DNA of 64,000 bases from Lachnospiraceae bacterium. GTDB lineage: Bacteria > Bacillota > Clostridia > Lachnospirales > Lachnospiraceae. This document shows positions 41,086-50,692 of this stretch, piece by piece; positions within the stretch are counted from its first letter, which is position 1; each line of letters starts with the position of its first letter. The position numbers were made by a program, and so were the translations under genes. The DNA is taken from assembly GCA_017615545.1 (NCBI GenBank), contig JAFZZY010000067.1, positions 1-64,000 on the forward strand, given 5' to 3'. The notes beneath the pieces were generated by a model. It was not told the DNA's origin. It ran no database searches and saw only the letters and a list, made by a program, of their open reading frames with translations.

Positions 41086-42456
41086 TCACCGGGTCATGCC
41101 GGTCACAAGTCTCTCCCCGTACAAATTTTCTTCACGAGACTCCCTTAAGATCATGGCGCAGACATCCGATGCAAAACTCTCTGTCTCGGGCAATGCATTA
41201 TACGGATCCGGTATGTAAGGCACGCGAAGACATCGTTTCGCCTCCGCTTCGGTCAGTTGTGCCCGAATGCTCCGAAACCGTGCCGCGTCGCCAAAATTAA
41301 ACAGAAAGGCCGTGCTGTCGGGAAGCATCGCCGCAGCCGTCCGAAATGGTCCTCGCTGCCAATGCCCCGTATCCGCCAGCAAGATCTGCCGGTCGGTACG
41401 TTCGCACATTCTGCGCACGCTGTTCGGAGAGGCCACGCCGTAATCCGTCACCTGCAGGGTACATTCGCCCCTGTTCCCCACAGGGCAACAGCTTCTCCTT
41501 CGGCGAAATACTTCGTTCAGTGCGAGCACCACATGCGATACACCGCATCCGGCGCTGACGCCACAGATGCCGAGGCGAATGATGCCCGAGGCTCTCTGTC
41601 GTGTTTCCCCTGTCGACCGTCCGCTGTCCCCATTCTCCTGCTTCAGGATGATGAGCACCTGCTCGAGCATGTACTTCAGCATCTTTGCATCGGAACAGCG
41701 CAGAAGCGGCGTCGGGTACAGCAGGCGGCAAATGATCTCCGCGAGCATCTCCCCTGCATGTCGCTCACGCACGGTCCGGCAAATCTCCTCAAAGCAAGTT
41801 CCCAGCGCCATCGGCGAGCCCATGTCCGCCGTCATCCCCGTCAGCATATAGTACAAAAGCATCCCGACGGAGTACAGATCGGCGCCCGCATCCAGCCGCC
41901 CCGGCCGATAGATCTCGGGAGCGGCAAAATCCGCCGTTCCGAACCGCTCCGGTGCCGTGGAAGTCACGGACATGGGAAATGAACTCCCGAAATCCACCAG
42001 AAACAGGCGGCCGTGCTCATTGACCAGGATGTTTTGCGGTTGCAGGTCCAAATGCAGCACCGGCTCGGGAAGCCCGTGCAGATAGGCCAGGATCTCGCAC
42101 AGTTGCATGGCGTACGAGATCGCCGTCTCCGGCGGAAGCCCGCCCGCGGTCGCGGTCGACAACGGGATCCCTGGCACGAAGGCCATGACCAGACCGAAAC
42201 CACAGCCGTAGGGCGGCCGTAGACGGATCGGCACCAGACCGTAAAACGCCGGGATCCCCGGGTGGTACAGGCCCTCCAGGATCTCCGCCTCATGGATCGC
42301 AGCGGCGCGATCCTCTTCCGCAAAAAACTTCACGGCACGGAGTTCACGGTCCGTGCGACTGCGCACTAAAAGCACGCTCCCCCTCGCTCCCAGACCCATG
42401 ATCCGCAACGTCTCATACTCATCGAAAAAGTTCCAATCACCTGCCGACATGTCCAA
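41086..42456 (-). CDS. Serine/threonine kinase-like protein fused to a P-loop-like domain
   Basis: 456 residues. Residues 10-270 are a protein kinase fold: glycine loop GLGARGSVLLV, lysine in AVKFF, catalytic HLDLQPQNIL (usual HRDIKPxN with Arg replaced by Leu) and DFGS. Residues 285-456 start with IIRLGICGVSAGCGVSHVVLALNE, which resembles a degenerate Walker A of a MinD/ParA-type ATPase, and then ILLADTGHW and FLFNFGDA. No membrane segment or PASTA repeats, so it is not PrkC. TTG at 42456 or ATG at 42450 starts, with GGAG upstream. Role unknown. Confidence 0.65.
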   Translation of the reverse strand: MDMSAGDWNFFDEYETLRIMGLGARGSVLLVRSRTDRELRAVKFFAEEDRAAAIHEAEILEGLYHPGIPAFYGLVPIRLRPPYGCGFGLVMAFVPGIPLSTATAGGLPPETAISYAMQLCEILAYLHGLPEPVLHLDLQPQNILVNEHGRLFLVDFGSSFPMSVTSTAPERFGTADFAAPEIYRPGRLDAGADLYSVGMLLYYMLTGMTADMGSPMALGTCFEEICRTVRERHAGEMLAEIICRLLYPTPLLRCSDAKMLKYMLEQVLIILKQENGDSGRSTGETRQRASGIIRLGICGVSAGCGVSHVVLALNEVFRRRRSCCPVGNRGECTLQVTDYGVASPNSVRRMCERTDRQILLADTGHWQRGPFRTAAAMLPDSTAFLFNFGDAARFRSIRAQLTEAEAKRCLRVPYIPDPYNALPETESFASDVCAMILRESREENLYGERLVTGMTR

Positions 42457-42497
42457 TTAAGTCACTTCTCCTTTCTTCTCATATTCGGGTTGAGCAA

Positions 42498-42526
42498 ACT
42501 ATACCACAGCGTGTTTTTTAGGTCAA
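42498..42526 (-). promoter_or_regulatory. Promoter of the kinase-like gene
   Basis: On the minus strand TTGACC (42521-42526), a 17-bp spacer and TATAGT (42498-42503) with TGG before the -10 box. Confidence 0.7.
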
Positions 42527-42656
42527 GAAAATTTCTAAATGTTTCCAAATTTAGATATTGTGCCAGATAAATACACAATTTCTGCGACTCACTTCACCCT
42601 TTGTCGGGCGGCATTTTCCACATCCTGACAAATAAGAAAAACGTAAGATTTAGCCC

Positions 42657-42685
42657 TTTACTTTTTGTCCTCCATCCACTATAAT
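42657..42685 (+). promoter_or_regulatory. Promoter of mecA
   Basis: TTTACT (42657-42662), a 17-bp spacer and TATAAT (42680-42685), about 85 bp before the start codon. Confidence 0.6.
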
Positions 42686-42724
42686 AGACAAAACGAGGAA
42701 GTCCCCTTCCCCGCCACATTTTTG

Positions 42725-42773
42725 AAAGGAGGATGCTTGCGTTACCGCAGATAACGCGAGCCATGGACATATG
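42725..42773 (+). promoter_or_regulatory. mecA leader: ribosome binding site, hairpin and 13-codon upstream ORF
   Basis: AAAGGAGG (42726-42732) is 38 nt before the mecA ATG. Between them is a 9-bp hairpin with GCGTTA and TAACGC at its core (42736-42760). An ORF starting at 42733 (MLALPQITRAMDI) ends in a TGA that overlaps the mecA ATG. No ribosome binding site lies directly before mecA, so its translation likely depends on the hairpin or on coupling to the upstream ORF. Confidence 0.5.
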
Positions 42774-43868
42774 AAGTTTAACCGTGAGAACGATAACAGC
42801 CTGTCTGTCAGCATTTCCAAAAACGAACTTCACGCATTGGGTATCCGGCTCGAAGATCTGAAGTACGGAAACGCTGCAACTGCCTCTTTTATCCGCGAGA
42901 TCCTGTTCCGCGCGCGCATCGAGCTCGATTTTGAACCGCTCGATCACGGCATCCGCACCGAGATCATCCCGAAGGCAGACGGAGGTGTAGAACTCATCTA
43001 TACATTTGCCGAGGAATTCGAAGAAACGGATCCCCGCTACGCGACCTTCTCACCGTTTATCCAGGAACAGGCTTTTAAAGATTATGATAGCGAAGACGAC
43101 GATCTCGTCTCCTTCCAGGAGGAAGAGGAAGAAGAGTTCGATGAGATCCCCGAACCGGAAGACAGCACCGACCTGAATGAGGTCCGGAAGGCTGAACTGT
43201 TCGACGAAGCTGAACCGGAACCCACACAAATGGAGGAATTTCTCCGTCAGTTGAAGGAGAACGGCGAGGCGACCGCTTCCTTCTCGATCTTCGTTGACGG
43301 CGCCGATATTTCTAAGGATGCAAATGCATCCCAGTCGTTTGACCGCTTTATGAACTACCTGGTGAAAGGTTCCGCCGGCCACGAGTTTTTCGTTCCGTTT
43401 AAGAACCTGATCGCGAAACTCCGCGAGAGTTCAGGCACCATCCCGGCAACTGCGCAGGAGGATAAAAAGGCTGCCCCTGCCGAGCCGAATAAAGGCCGCG
43501 CGTCCCATGGAACGCGTACGAAAACCGGTAAGACTGCACAGTCTCCCGAGCCTCCGCTTACGCAGGACATGCTCTTCGTCTTCCGTTTTGACTCGTTCAA
43601 TGACGCCTGCCGCGCAGCTGTCTGCGCAGGTCCGTATTTCGGCGAGAACGCCCTGTATAAATCTCCGTCTCCGGAGAATGCCTACTATCTCCTGATGCAC
43701 ACGGTCGGCGCGACTGCACATGCAGTGAATTCCACCTGCAGCATCTTCCAGGAGTTCGGCAAGATCGTCAGCCGGGATAACCTCTTCTTTGAATCTCACG
43801 CGAAAGAGCATTTTGAATGCCTGATCGCAAGCGACGCCATTCTCCACCTCTGTGAGATCGGCGGTTGA
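42771..43868 (+). CDS. mecA: MecA-like adaptor protein
   Basis: MecA proteins deliver substrates to ClpC for degradation by ClpP. 365 residues, longer than the Bacillus protein (218). N-terminal substrate-binding domain (residues 1-85: SISKNELHALGIRLEDL, SFIREILFRARIELDFEP, GVELIYTF); a long acidic linker (85-250) with many Glu and Asp; C-terminal ClpC-binding domain (LFVFRFDSFNDACRAA, ENALYKSPSPENAYYLLMHTVG, EFGKIVSRDNLFFESHAKEHF). The long linker is unusual. The gene is single, with its own promoter and terminator, and is regulated at the leader as described above. Confidence 0.85.
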   Translation: MKFNRENDNSLSVSISKNELHALGIRLEDLKYGNAATASFIREILFRARIELDFEPLDHGIRTEIIPKADGGVELIYTFAEEFEETDPRYATFSPFIQEQAFKDYDSEDDDLVSFQEEEEEEFDEIPEPEDSTDLNEVRKAELFDEAEPEPTQMEEFLRQLKENGEATASFSIFVDGADISKDANASQSFDRFMNYLVKGSAGHEFFVPFKNLIAKLRESSGTIPATAQEDKKAAPAEPNKGRASHGTRTKTGKTAQSPEPPLTQDMLFVFRFDSFNDACRAAVCAGPYFGENALYKSPSPENAYYLLMHTVGATAHAVNSTCSIFQEFGKIVSRDNLFFESHAKEHFECLIASDAILHLCEIGG

Positions 43869-43899
43869 TCGGATTTAATACCCCCCTTATAATACAAAG

Positions 43900-43934
43900 G
43901 CCGCCGGCGGGATGCTTCCCGTCGGCGGCTTTTT
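43900..43934 (+). terminator. Terminator of mecA
   Basis: A 13-bp stem (GCCGCCGGCGGGA with TCCCGTCGGCGGC, one G-U pair), 4-nt loop, then six T. It lies between convergent genes and could serve both. Confidence 0.9.
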
Positions 43935-43964
43935 ATACTTCAGACTTCTCAGTCCGGTCGATAT

Positions 43965-44651
43965 TTACTGTTGTCCTTCCGGAGCCTTCTTCGCTCCGCT
44001 GTCTTTCGCCTTTTTGGCTTCCTTCTTCGCTTCCTGCTGACGCTTCTCTTCGATCTCCTCCTGCACCTTCAGGCGGTCCAGAAGCATCTCGATAACGGTC
44101 TTCTTCAGGTAAGCGTCAAAACCGAGCACGCAGATATACGAAAGCACCTGCAGATACTCTTTTTCGTCCTTCGGAAGTTCCAGAGAGTCAAACGCCTCGG
44201 TCGAAAGATCGAAGGCATACTCGAAGGTCTCCGAAGAGTTTTTGTGCTGCTGACGACACATACGGTAGATCGAGTTGTAGATCTCCTCCATGGACAGATC
44301 CTCAGACTTACCGCCGAAGTACCGGTCGGTCATCGGCTTCAACAGGATCCGGGTATCATTGATCGAAAGCAGACTCTTCAAATAGTAGACCAACGTCAGG
44401 ATATACATATGATCGTTGGTGTATTTCTTCTTCTCCGGTGACGGAAAAAGATCATTTTTTGCATAGTTATTGATCATGGTCTTCGTCAGGATCTTGTCTT
44501 CTTCATTCCGCTTGGAATTCTTCATATGACTGTCCATGAAGGTCGTAACCTGATCCATATACAGATCGATCTTCGGGAACATACCGGGCTTGATAAAGTC
44601 CAGCATATCGATCCGCTCTTCGACCTCTTTCAGGAATTTCTCTTTTTCCAT
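43965..44651 (-). CDS. DUF1836 family protein
   Basis: About 228 residues, soluble. LTKTMINNYAKNDLFPSPEKKKYTNDHMYILTLVYYLKSLLSI (residues 57-99) is the DUF1836 core, which has a MerR-like winged-helix look and is common in Firmicutes. The last 25 residues are Lys/Ala/Glu-rich and disordered. The ATG at 44651 is chosen from AGAGGTG upstream. DNA binding is plausible but the function is unknown. It follows glmM by 36 nt and is likely cotranscribed. Confidence 0.8.
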   Translation of the reverse strand: MEKEKFLKEVEERIDMLDFIKPGMFPKIDLYMDQVTTFMDSHMKNSKRNEEDKILTKTMINNYAKNDLFPSPEKKKYTNDHMYILTLVYYLKSLLSINDTRILLKPMTDRYFGGKSEDLSMEEIYNSIYRMCRQQHKNSSETFEYAFDLSTEAFDSLELPKDEKEYLQVLSYICVLGFDAYLKKTVIEMLLDRLKVQEEIEEKRQQEAKKEAKKAKDSGAKKAPEGQQ

Positions 44652-44687
44652 AAAGCACCTCTTAAGTACCACAGCCTTTCGGCCGAT

Positions 44688-46067
44688 TTATGCCTGCTCG
44701 TAACCGCAGGCTTTGATCACGTCAATGATCTCATCCACACAAGTCGTGCAGATCTCATCCGTCGCTGCTTCCACCATTACGCGGATCAGCGGCTCGGTCC
44801 CGGACTCGCGGACCAGGATACGTCCGTTGTCGCCCAGGCGCTCTGCCGTGCGCTGCACAGCCTCCACAACATGCGGATCCTGCTGCGCCGCCGTTTTATC
44901 ACCCACACGCAGGTTCTTCAGGCACTGCGGGTAGATCGTCACGGGCTTCGCCAACTCGGAGAGTTTCATCTTCTTCTCCAGCATGACTTCCATCAGTTTC
45001 AGGCTCGTCAGGATGCCGTCGCCGGTGGTCGCATACTTGGAAAATATAATATGTCCGGACTGTTCTCCGCCAATGCGGTGTCCGTTCTTCTGCATGGACT
45101 CGTATACGTATTTGTCGCCGACAGCCGTTTTCTCGTAGCAGATCCCGGCCTCTTCAAATGCCTTATACAAGCCGAAATTACTCATCAGCGTCGTTACGAC
45201 ACAGTTGTTATCCAGCTCGCCGCGTTCTTTCATGTAGCGGCCGCAGATGTACATGATCAGGTCGCCGTCGATCACGTTGCCGTTTTCGTCGACCGCCAGG
45301 CAGCGGTCAGCGTCACCATCGTACGCAAAACCAACGTCCAGGCCCTCAGCACGGACCAGTTCCTGCAGGCCCTCGATGTGCGTCGACCCCGCGTTCTCGT
45401 TGATATTCAGTCCGTTCGGCTGTGCATTGATCACGTAGGTCTTCGCGCCGAGCGCGTCAAATACTGCTTTTGCGATGGTCCAGGATGCGCCGTTAGCACA
45501 GTCCAGACCGACCCGCATATTCTTGAAAGAACGGGTAGCCAGGGAGATCAGGTAACCGACATAGCGGTTTCTTCCTGCCACATAGTCCTCGGTAAATCCG
45601 ATGCCGTCCTTCGTCGCGAGCGGCAGTTCCGGATAGGAAACGCCGTCCACGATAAGACATCCGTCAATGTAATCCTCGATGAGGGAAAGCACGCTCTCCT
45701 CCATCTTCTCACCGCGTCCGTTGATCAGCTTGATGCCGTTATCGTAGAACGGGTTGTGACTGGCGGAGATCATCACGCCTGCATCAAAATCCTCGGTCCT
45801 CACCACGTAGGAGACCGAAGGAGTGGTCGTTACATGCAAGAGGTACGCATCCGCGCCGGAAGCCGTGAGGCCCGCCGCCAGGCTGTACTCAAACATATAA
45901 CTGGAGCGCCGTGTATCCTTACCGATAATGATCTTAACACGCTCTCCTGCCTTCTTCTCACGCTGATAATACCAGCCGAGGAAACGTCCGACTTTAAACG
46001 CGTGCTGAACGTTCAGTGTGACATTCGCCTCGCCGCGAAAACCATCGGTACCGAAATATCTGCCCAT
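44688..46067 (-). CDS. glmM: Phosphoglucosamine or phosphohexose mutase
   Basis: 459 residues of the alpha-D-phosphohexomutase superfamily. Present are YFGTDGFRGEAN at the start (characteristic of GlmM), the phosphoserine loop GVMISASHNPFYDNGIKL, metal loop YDGDADRCLAVD, GGEQSGHIIF and RESGTEPLIRVMVEA. GlmM converts glucosamine-6-phosphate to glucosamine-1-phosphate for peptidoglycan precursors. The ATG at 46067 matches the family start; the frame extends to 46142 without a better site. It lies between prfB and the DUF1836 gene. Confidence 0.93.
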   Translation of the reverse strand: MGRYFGTDGFRGEANVTLNVQHAFKVGRFLGWYYQREKKAGERVKIIIGKDTRRSSYMFEYSLAAGLTASGADAYLLHVTTTPSVSYVVRTEDFDAGVMISASHNPFYDNGIKLINGRGEKMEESVLSLIEDYIDGCLIVDGVSYPELPLATKDGIGFTEDYVAGRNRYVGYLISLATRSFKNMRVGLDCANGASWTIAKAVFDALGAKTYVINAQPNGLNINENAGSTHIEGLQELVRAEGLDVGFAYDGDADRCLAVDENGNVIDGDLIMYICGRYMKERGELDNNCVVTTLMSNFGLYKAFEEAGICYEKTAVGDKYVYESMQKNGHRIGGEQSGHIIFSKYATTGDGILTSLKLMEVMLEKKMKLSELAKPVTIYPQCLKNLRVGDKTAAQQDPHVVEAVQRTAERLGDNGRILVRESGTEPLIRVMVEAATDEICTTCVDEIIDVIKACGYEQA

Positions 46068-46107
46068 AGTGCTGTTTGCTTCTTTCTGATTATTCTTTAA
46101 GCCTCTG

Positions 46108-47251
46108 TCACTCGATATCGGAAGTATCGCCGTCTTTTTCACCGGTCTTGATCCACTTCAGATATGCGCTGATAAAGAGATCCAGGCGTCCGTCCAGGAC
46201 GGTCTGCGCGTTTCCGATGGAAGCGCCCGTACGGTGGTCTTTTACCATCGTGTACGGCTGCAGGACGTAAGAACGGATCTGGCTGCCCCACGCGTTGTCT
46301 TTCACCTCGCCGCGGATGCCTGCCGCTTTATCCGCATTTTCCTGTTGCTTCAGGATAAAGAGTTTCGCCTTCAGCATCTGCATGGCCTTATCTTTATTCT
46401 GGAACTGGGAACGCTCGTTCTGGCACTGCACCACGATACCCGTCGGGATATGCGTGATACGGATGGCCGATGAGGTCTTATTGATGTGCTGGCCGCCGGC
46501 GCCGCTCGAACGATAGGTATCGATGCGCAGGTCGTCCATGTTGATCTCAACGTCCACATCCTCTTCGATATCCGGCATTACGTCGCAGGAAACGAAGGAG
46601 GTCTGGCGCTTTCCGGCCGCGTTAAACGGGGAAATGCGCACCAGGCGGTGTACGCCATGCTCGGATTTCAACAATCCGTACGCGTTCTCACCATTGACCT
46701 GGAACGTGACCGACTTGATGCCGGCCTCATCGCCCTCGAGCATATCCAGAACTTCCACGGTGAAATTGTGACGATCCGCGAACTTATTGTACATACGGTA
46801 CAACATGCCCGCCCAGTCACAGCTCTCGGTGCCGCCCGCGCCGGCATTGAGCCGGAGGATAGCGTTGCAAGAGTCATACTCGTCGTTCAAAAGTGTCTGC
46901 ATACGAAGCTCTTCCAGTTCCTCGCAGAATGTATCCAACATCTCCGAGATCTCCGGAACCAACGATGCGTCGTTTTCTTCATCTGCCATCTCGATCATGG
47001 TCTGGATGTCCTCATATGTCGTTTCCAGATCCCGGTACTGCTTCACCGTCGCCTCGAGCTGGCGCATTTTCTTTGTGATCTCCTGGGAGCGTTTTGCATC
47101 ATCCCAGAAGTGCGGGTCCTCCATGTAAAGGGACAATTCTGCTATCTGGCGGTCTTTTGCAGCCAGGTCAAAGTGAATCCCTCAATTCGTACAATGGTTT
47201 CTCCTGTGCCTGAAGTGTATACTTAAACTGATCCAATTCAACCACAACCAT
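46108..47251 (-). CDS. prfB: Peptide chain release factor 2, with programmed +1 frameshift
   Basis: Terminates translation at UGA and UAA. The first frame runs from ATG at 47251 for 27 codons to CTT-TGA-C, where TGA (47170-47168) is in frame. The ribosome shifts +1 and continues as GAC-CTG to 46108, giving about 380 residues. A Shine-Dalgarno-like GAGGG lies just before the slip site. Motifs seen: stop-codon tripeptide SPF in VRISPFNAAGKRQTSF and GGQ in RSSGAGGQHINKTSSAIR. A start at 47136 or downstream would lack the N-terminus. It follows secA by 31 nt. Confidence 0.96.
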
Positions 47252-47282
47252 CACCTACCTTCTATAGTAAATTTTTTATTTA

Positions 47283-49883
47283 TCAACCTTTAAATCCGCC
47301 CTGTAATCCGTGGCAGTTCTTATATTTCTTGCCGGAACCGCAAGGGCAGGGATCGTTCGGGTAGATCTTCTTATCTGTACGACGCTTCGGTGCGTTTGCA
47401 ACGGTGTCGTCTTTATTGGTACCGGTCACCTTCGCAACCTGCTCACGCTCTACGTTCTGCTGAACACGCGCGTAGTAGATACGACGGACGGTATCCTGCT
47501 GAATGGATTTGGTCATCGCCTCGAACATGTCATACGCTGCCATCTTATATTCGACAACCGGGTTTCTCTGGCCATAAGCCTGAAGGCCGATACCCTGCTT
47601 CAACTGCTCCATATCGTCGATATGGCCCATCCAGTTCACGTCGATCGCCTTCAACAGGCAAACACGCTCGAACTCACGGAACTGCTCGACCGGATCGGTG
47701 CCGACCGCAACCTCGGAGAAAAGCTTCGCTTCCTTCGCCTCGTAGTGCTTAACTGCGATCTCCTTCAGCATGTGGACGAGCTGCTTCTTATCGACATCCT
47801 TCGCATCTTCCTTCAAAGAGATAATGCCGACCGGAATGACACTGTTGATGGTACGGGACAATTCTTCCAGATCCCACTCTTTATAGTTGACATCATCGGA
47901 GATGTGCTCGTCAACAGCACGCTCAATGATATCATTGACCATGTTGAGAACGACCTCACGCATGCTCTCGCCGTTCAGGACGCGCATTCGTTCAGCGTAG
48001 ATGATCTCACGCTGCTCGTTCATTACCTCATCGTACTCGAGGAGGTTTTTACGGATACCATAGTTGTTGCTCTCAATACGCTTCTGCGCACGCTCGATAG
48101 CACGTGTCAGCATACCGTGAACGATCTCGTCGTCCTCGCCGATCATCTTGTTGAACATGCCCATGACACGCTCAGCGCCGAAGAGGCGGAGGAGATCATC
48201 TTCCAGAGACAGGAAGAAACGGGACTCACCCGGGTCTCCCTGTCGACCGGAACGACCACGCAACTGGTTGTCGATACGACGGGACTCGTGACGCTCGGTA
48301 CCGATGACGTAAAGTCCGCCGGCAGCACGAGACTCCTCGTCGAGCTTGATATCGGTACCACGGCCGGCCATGTTGGTCGCGATGGTTACCGCGCCGTGCT
48401 GACCAGCGTCAGCGATGATCTGCGCTTCCTGCTCATGGTACTTCGCGTTGAGGACGTTATGCTTGATGCCCTGCTTCTTAAGCAGTGCACTGAGTTCTTC
48501 GGATGCTTCGATGGTGATGGTGCCGACCAGGACGGGCTGTCCCTTCTCATGGGCACGCATAACCTCTGCGACTACGGCGCGGAGTTTACCGGCCTTCGTC
48601 TTATACACACTGTCCTGGTGGTCGATACGAGCGACCGGACGGTTGGTGGGAACCTCGACAACGTCCATCGAGTAGATGCCGCGGAATTCCTTTTCCTCGG
48701 TGACAGCGGTACCGGTCATGCCGGCCTTTTTGTCAAACTTGTTGAAGAAGTTCTGGAACGTGATCGTCGCGAGGGTCGCGGACTCACGTTTAACCTTTAC
48801 ATGCTCTTTTGCTTCGATGGCCTGGTGCAGACCGTCGTTGTAACGACGCCCCGGCATGATACGGCCGGTGAAGCTGTCGACGATCAGGATCTGGTCGTCG
48901 CTGACAACGTAATCCTGATCCTTAAACATCAAGTAGTTCGCGCGTAGCGCCTGATTGATATGGTGCTGGATCTCGAGGTTCTCGGGATCCGCCAGGTTGT
49001 CGATCTTGAAGAATTCCTCGACCTTACGTGTACCGCGCTCGGTCAGGTTGATCGCTTTTTCCTTCTCATCTATAACGAAGTCACCGGTCTCTTCGGGGCG
49101 AATGCCGGCCAACATATCCATCTTGTTGACCTCGGTCACGGTACCCTTCTCCAGACGGGTCGCGATGTAGTTCGCTACTTCGTACAGTTTGTTGCTCTTT
49201 CCGCTCTGACCGGAAATGATGAGCGGCGTACGCGCTTCATCGATCAAAATGGAGTCGACCTCATCGATGATCGCAAAATGCAGTCCGCGGAGAACGAGTT
49301 CCTCCTTATAGTTGCACATGTTGTCACGAAGGTAGTCGAAACCGAGCTCGTTGTTCGTTACATAAGTGATATCGCAAGCGTAAGCCTTACGGCGTTCCTC
49401 GCTCGTCATGCTGTTCAAAACGCAGCCGACGGTGAGTCCCAAAGACTCGTGCACACGTCCCATCCAGTGGGCATCACGGTTTGCCAGGTAGTCATTGACC
49501 GTGACAACGTGTACGCCCTTACCTTCCAGCGCGTTCAGGTACGCGGGCAGGATACAGGTCTGTGTCTTACCTTCACCGGTCTTCATCTCGGCAATACGGC
49601 CCTGGTGGATAATGATACCACCGAGGATCTGTACTTCGTAGTGCTCCTGATTGAGGACACGGCGTGTCGCTTCTCTTGCAACGGCAAATGCTTCGCAGAG
49701 GATGTCGTCGAGGGTCTCGCCCTTTGCGAGGCGGTCCTTAAACTCCTGCGTCTTTGCACGCAGCTCCTCGTCGCTTTTTGCCATCATCTCTTCCCGGTAA
49801 CCCAGGATCTTATTCAGAAGAGGACGCAGCGCTTTGATCTCGCGCTGGCTGTGGGTACCGAAGATCTTTTTAATCAATCCCAT
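47283..49883 (-). CDS. secA: Preprotein translocase ATPase SecA
   Basis: Drives Sec-dependent protein export at the membrane. 866 residues. Motifs: [20 protein letters not shown] (Walker A, residues 102-121), [73 protein letters not shown], and a C-terminal SEC-C zinc site [21 protein letters not shown] lies 8 nt before the ATG. It heads the secA-prfB-glmM-DUF1836 run. Confidence 0.98.
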   Translation of the reverse strand: MGLIKKIFGTHSQREIKALRPLLNKILGYREEMMAKSDEELRAKTQEFKDRLAKGETLDDILCEAFAVAREATRRVLNQEHYEVQILGGIIIHQGRIAEMKTGEGKTQTCILPAYLNALEGKGVHVVTVNDYLANRDAHWMGRVHESLGLTVGCVLNSMTSEERRKAYACDITYVTNNELGFDYLRDNMCNYKEELVLRGLHFAIIDEVDSILIDEARTPLIISGQSGKSNKLYEVANYIATRLEKGTVTEVNKMDMLAGIRPEETGDFVIDEKEKAINLTERGTRKVEEFFKIDNLADPENLEIQHHINQALRANYLMFKDQDYVVSDDQILIVDSFTGRIMPGRRYNDGLHQAIEAKEHVKVKRESATLATITFQNFFNKFDKKAGMTGTAVTEEKEFRGIYSMDVVEVPTNRPVARIDHQDSVYKTKAGKLRAVVAEVMRAHEKGQPVLVGTITIEASEELSALLKKQGIKHNVLNAKYHEQEAQIIADAGQHGAVTIATNMAGRGTDIKLDEESRAAGGLYVIGTERHESRRIDNQLRGRSGRQGDPGESRFFLSLEDDLLRLFGAERVMGMFNKMIGEDDEIVHGMLTRAIERAQKRIESNNYGIRKNLLEYDEVMNEQREIIYAERMRVLNGESMREVVLNMVNDIIERAVDEHISDDVNYKEWDLEELSRTINSVIPVGIISLKEDAKDVDKKQLVHMLKEIAVKHYEAKEAKLFSEVAVGTDPVEQFREFERVCLLKAIDVNWMGHIDDMEQLKQGIGLQAYGQRNPVVEYKMAAYDMFEAMTKSIQQDTVRRIYYARVQQNVEREQVAKVTGTNKDDTVANAPKRRTDKKIYPNDPCPCGSGKKYKNCHGLQGGFKG

Positions 49884-50067
49884 GTTTCATACTCCCAGTC
49901 CAAAGTCGGCCGACTCTGAACGTTTCTATTTTTCTCCTGTCTGCAGTGTTTTGAAACACCGGAAGCAGGGTTCGTATCTGTAGTAAATACAGTGGTTTCG
50001 CATGCCCGGGAAATGCCCCGAAACCGCACGGCGTGCAGTACGGCATACTAACTCAACATACCCTGTT

Positions 50068-50096
50068 AGTGTACCATAAATCAAGTTTTCTTTCAA
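50068..50096 (-). promoter_or_regulatory. Promoter of secA
   Basis: On the minus strand TTGAAA (50091-50096), a 17-bp spacer and TACACT (50068-50073) with TGG before the -10 box; the leader is about 180 nt. Confidence 0.65.
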
Positions 50097-50263
50097 GGAT
50101 TTTTTTCGGGATCACGGGGTATATTCCCCCCTGCGCCAAACAGTTGTGTATAATTGTCAGTCTGTTTTTTCGTAAACTTCTTACGCTTTTTGTGGAAGAT
50201 GCACAAAAGAGAGTCCCCTCATCCGGAACCTCGCCCCAGGGGCGAAATCTTCTCTATTTACAG

Positions 50264-50357
50264 TTATTCACGTGTTTTCCACATTTTTTTGTCCTTAAAA
50301 TCGCCTGTGTGAATGGATTTCGGTGTTTTTGCCACGATTTTATCCACACAATCCACA
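50264..50357. other. Group of DnaA-box-like sequences
   Basis: TTATTCACG (50264-50272), TTTTCCACA (50275-50283), TTATCCACA (50340-50348, an exact match to the consensus) and a partial AATCCACA (50350-50357), all in the same orientation in AT-rich DNA. Confidence 0.35.
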
Positions 50358-50573
50358 TTTTTTGCGTAAAAAATGTTTGAAAACCGCCTTTTGAACACGA
50401 TACGGCTGTTTTGTGTATTTTTCACTAAAAACCGCCTTTCGGCTGTTTTTTCGAATGTTTCGCTTGACAGGGATTCTGTATGCTATCTTTTGTTAATTCG
50501 CCACGTATTTTGAATTTTTTAGAATATATTACAAATTCATATTTAATTGTCGATAAAACTTTGCAAAAAAGGC

Positions 50574-50601
50574 TTGATTATTTTCCGTTCTATGGTATAA
50601 T
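50574..50601 (+). promoter_or_regulatory. Promoter of hpf
   Basis: TTGATT (50574-50579), a 16-bp spacer and TATAAT (50596-50601) with TGG before the -10 box. Confidence 0.7.
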
Positions 50602-50692
50602 AAAGGCAGGACGAAGGGGCGTGCCTTTTCTCCGAGAAACTTACGATCCATCCTCCCCTTCGGAGGCAGCGGATCGGGAACAGGAGCACAAC

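Larger units (their letters stand above)
42457..42770. other. Divergent intergenic region between the kinase-like gene and mecA
   Basis: 314 bp containing promoters for both genes and the mecA leader. Apart from those elements I see no gene. Confidence 0.5.
49884..50692. other. 809-bp divergent intergenic region between secA and hpf
   Basis: Contains the secA and hpf promoters. It also holds a hairpin near 49990-50030 (GGTTTCG...CGAAACC), a perfect TCGCCCC-A-GGGGCGA palindrome (50231-50245), a group of DnaA-box-like sequences (50264-50357), and AT-rich sequence. The ORFs in it have no ribosome binding site and look random, so I call no gene here. Confidence 0.6.

Noticed and set aside
50264-50357. 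Chromosomal origin of replication
   Set aside because: Only one exact DnaA box, no dnaA, dnaN or rpmH nearby, and neighbouring genes are secA and hpf.
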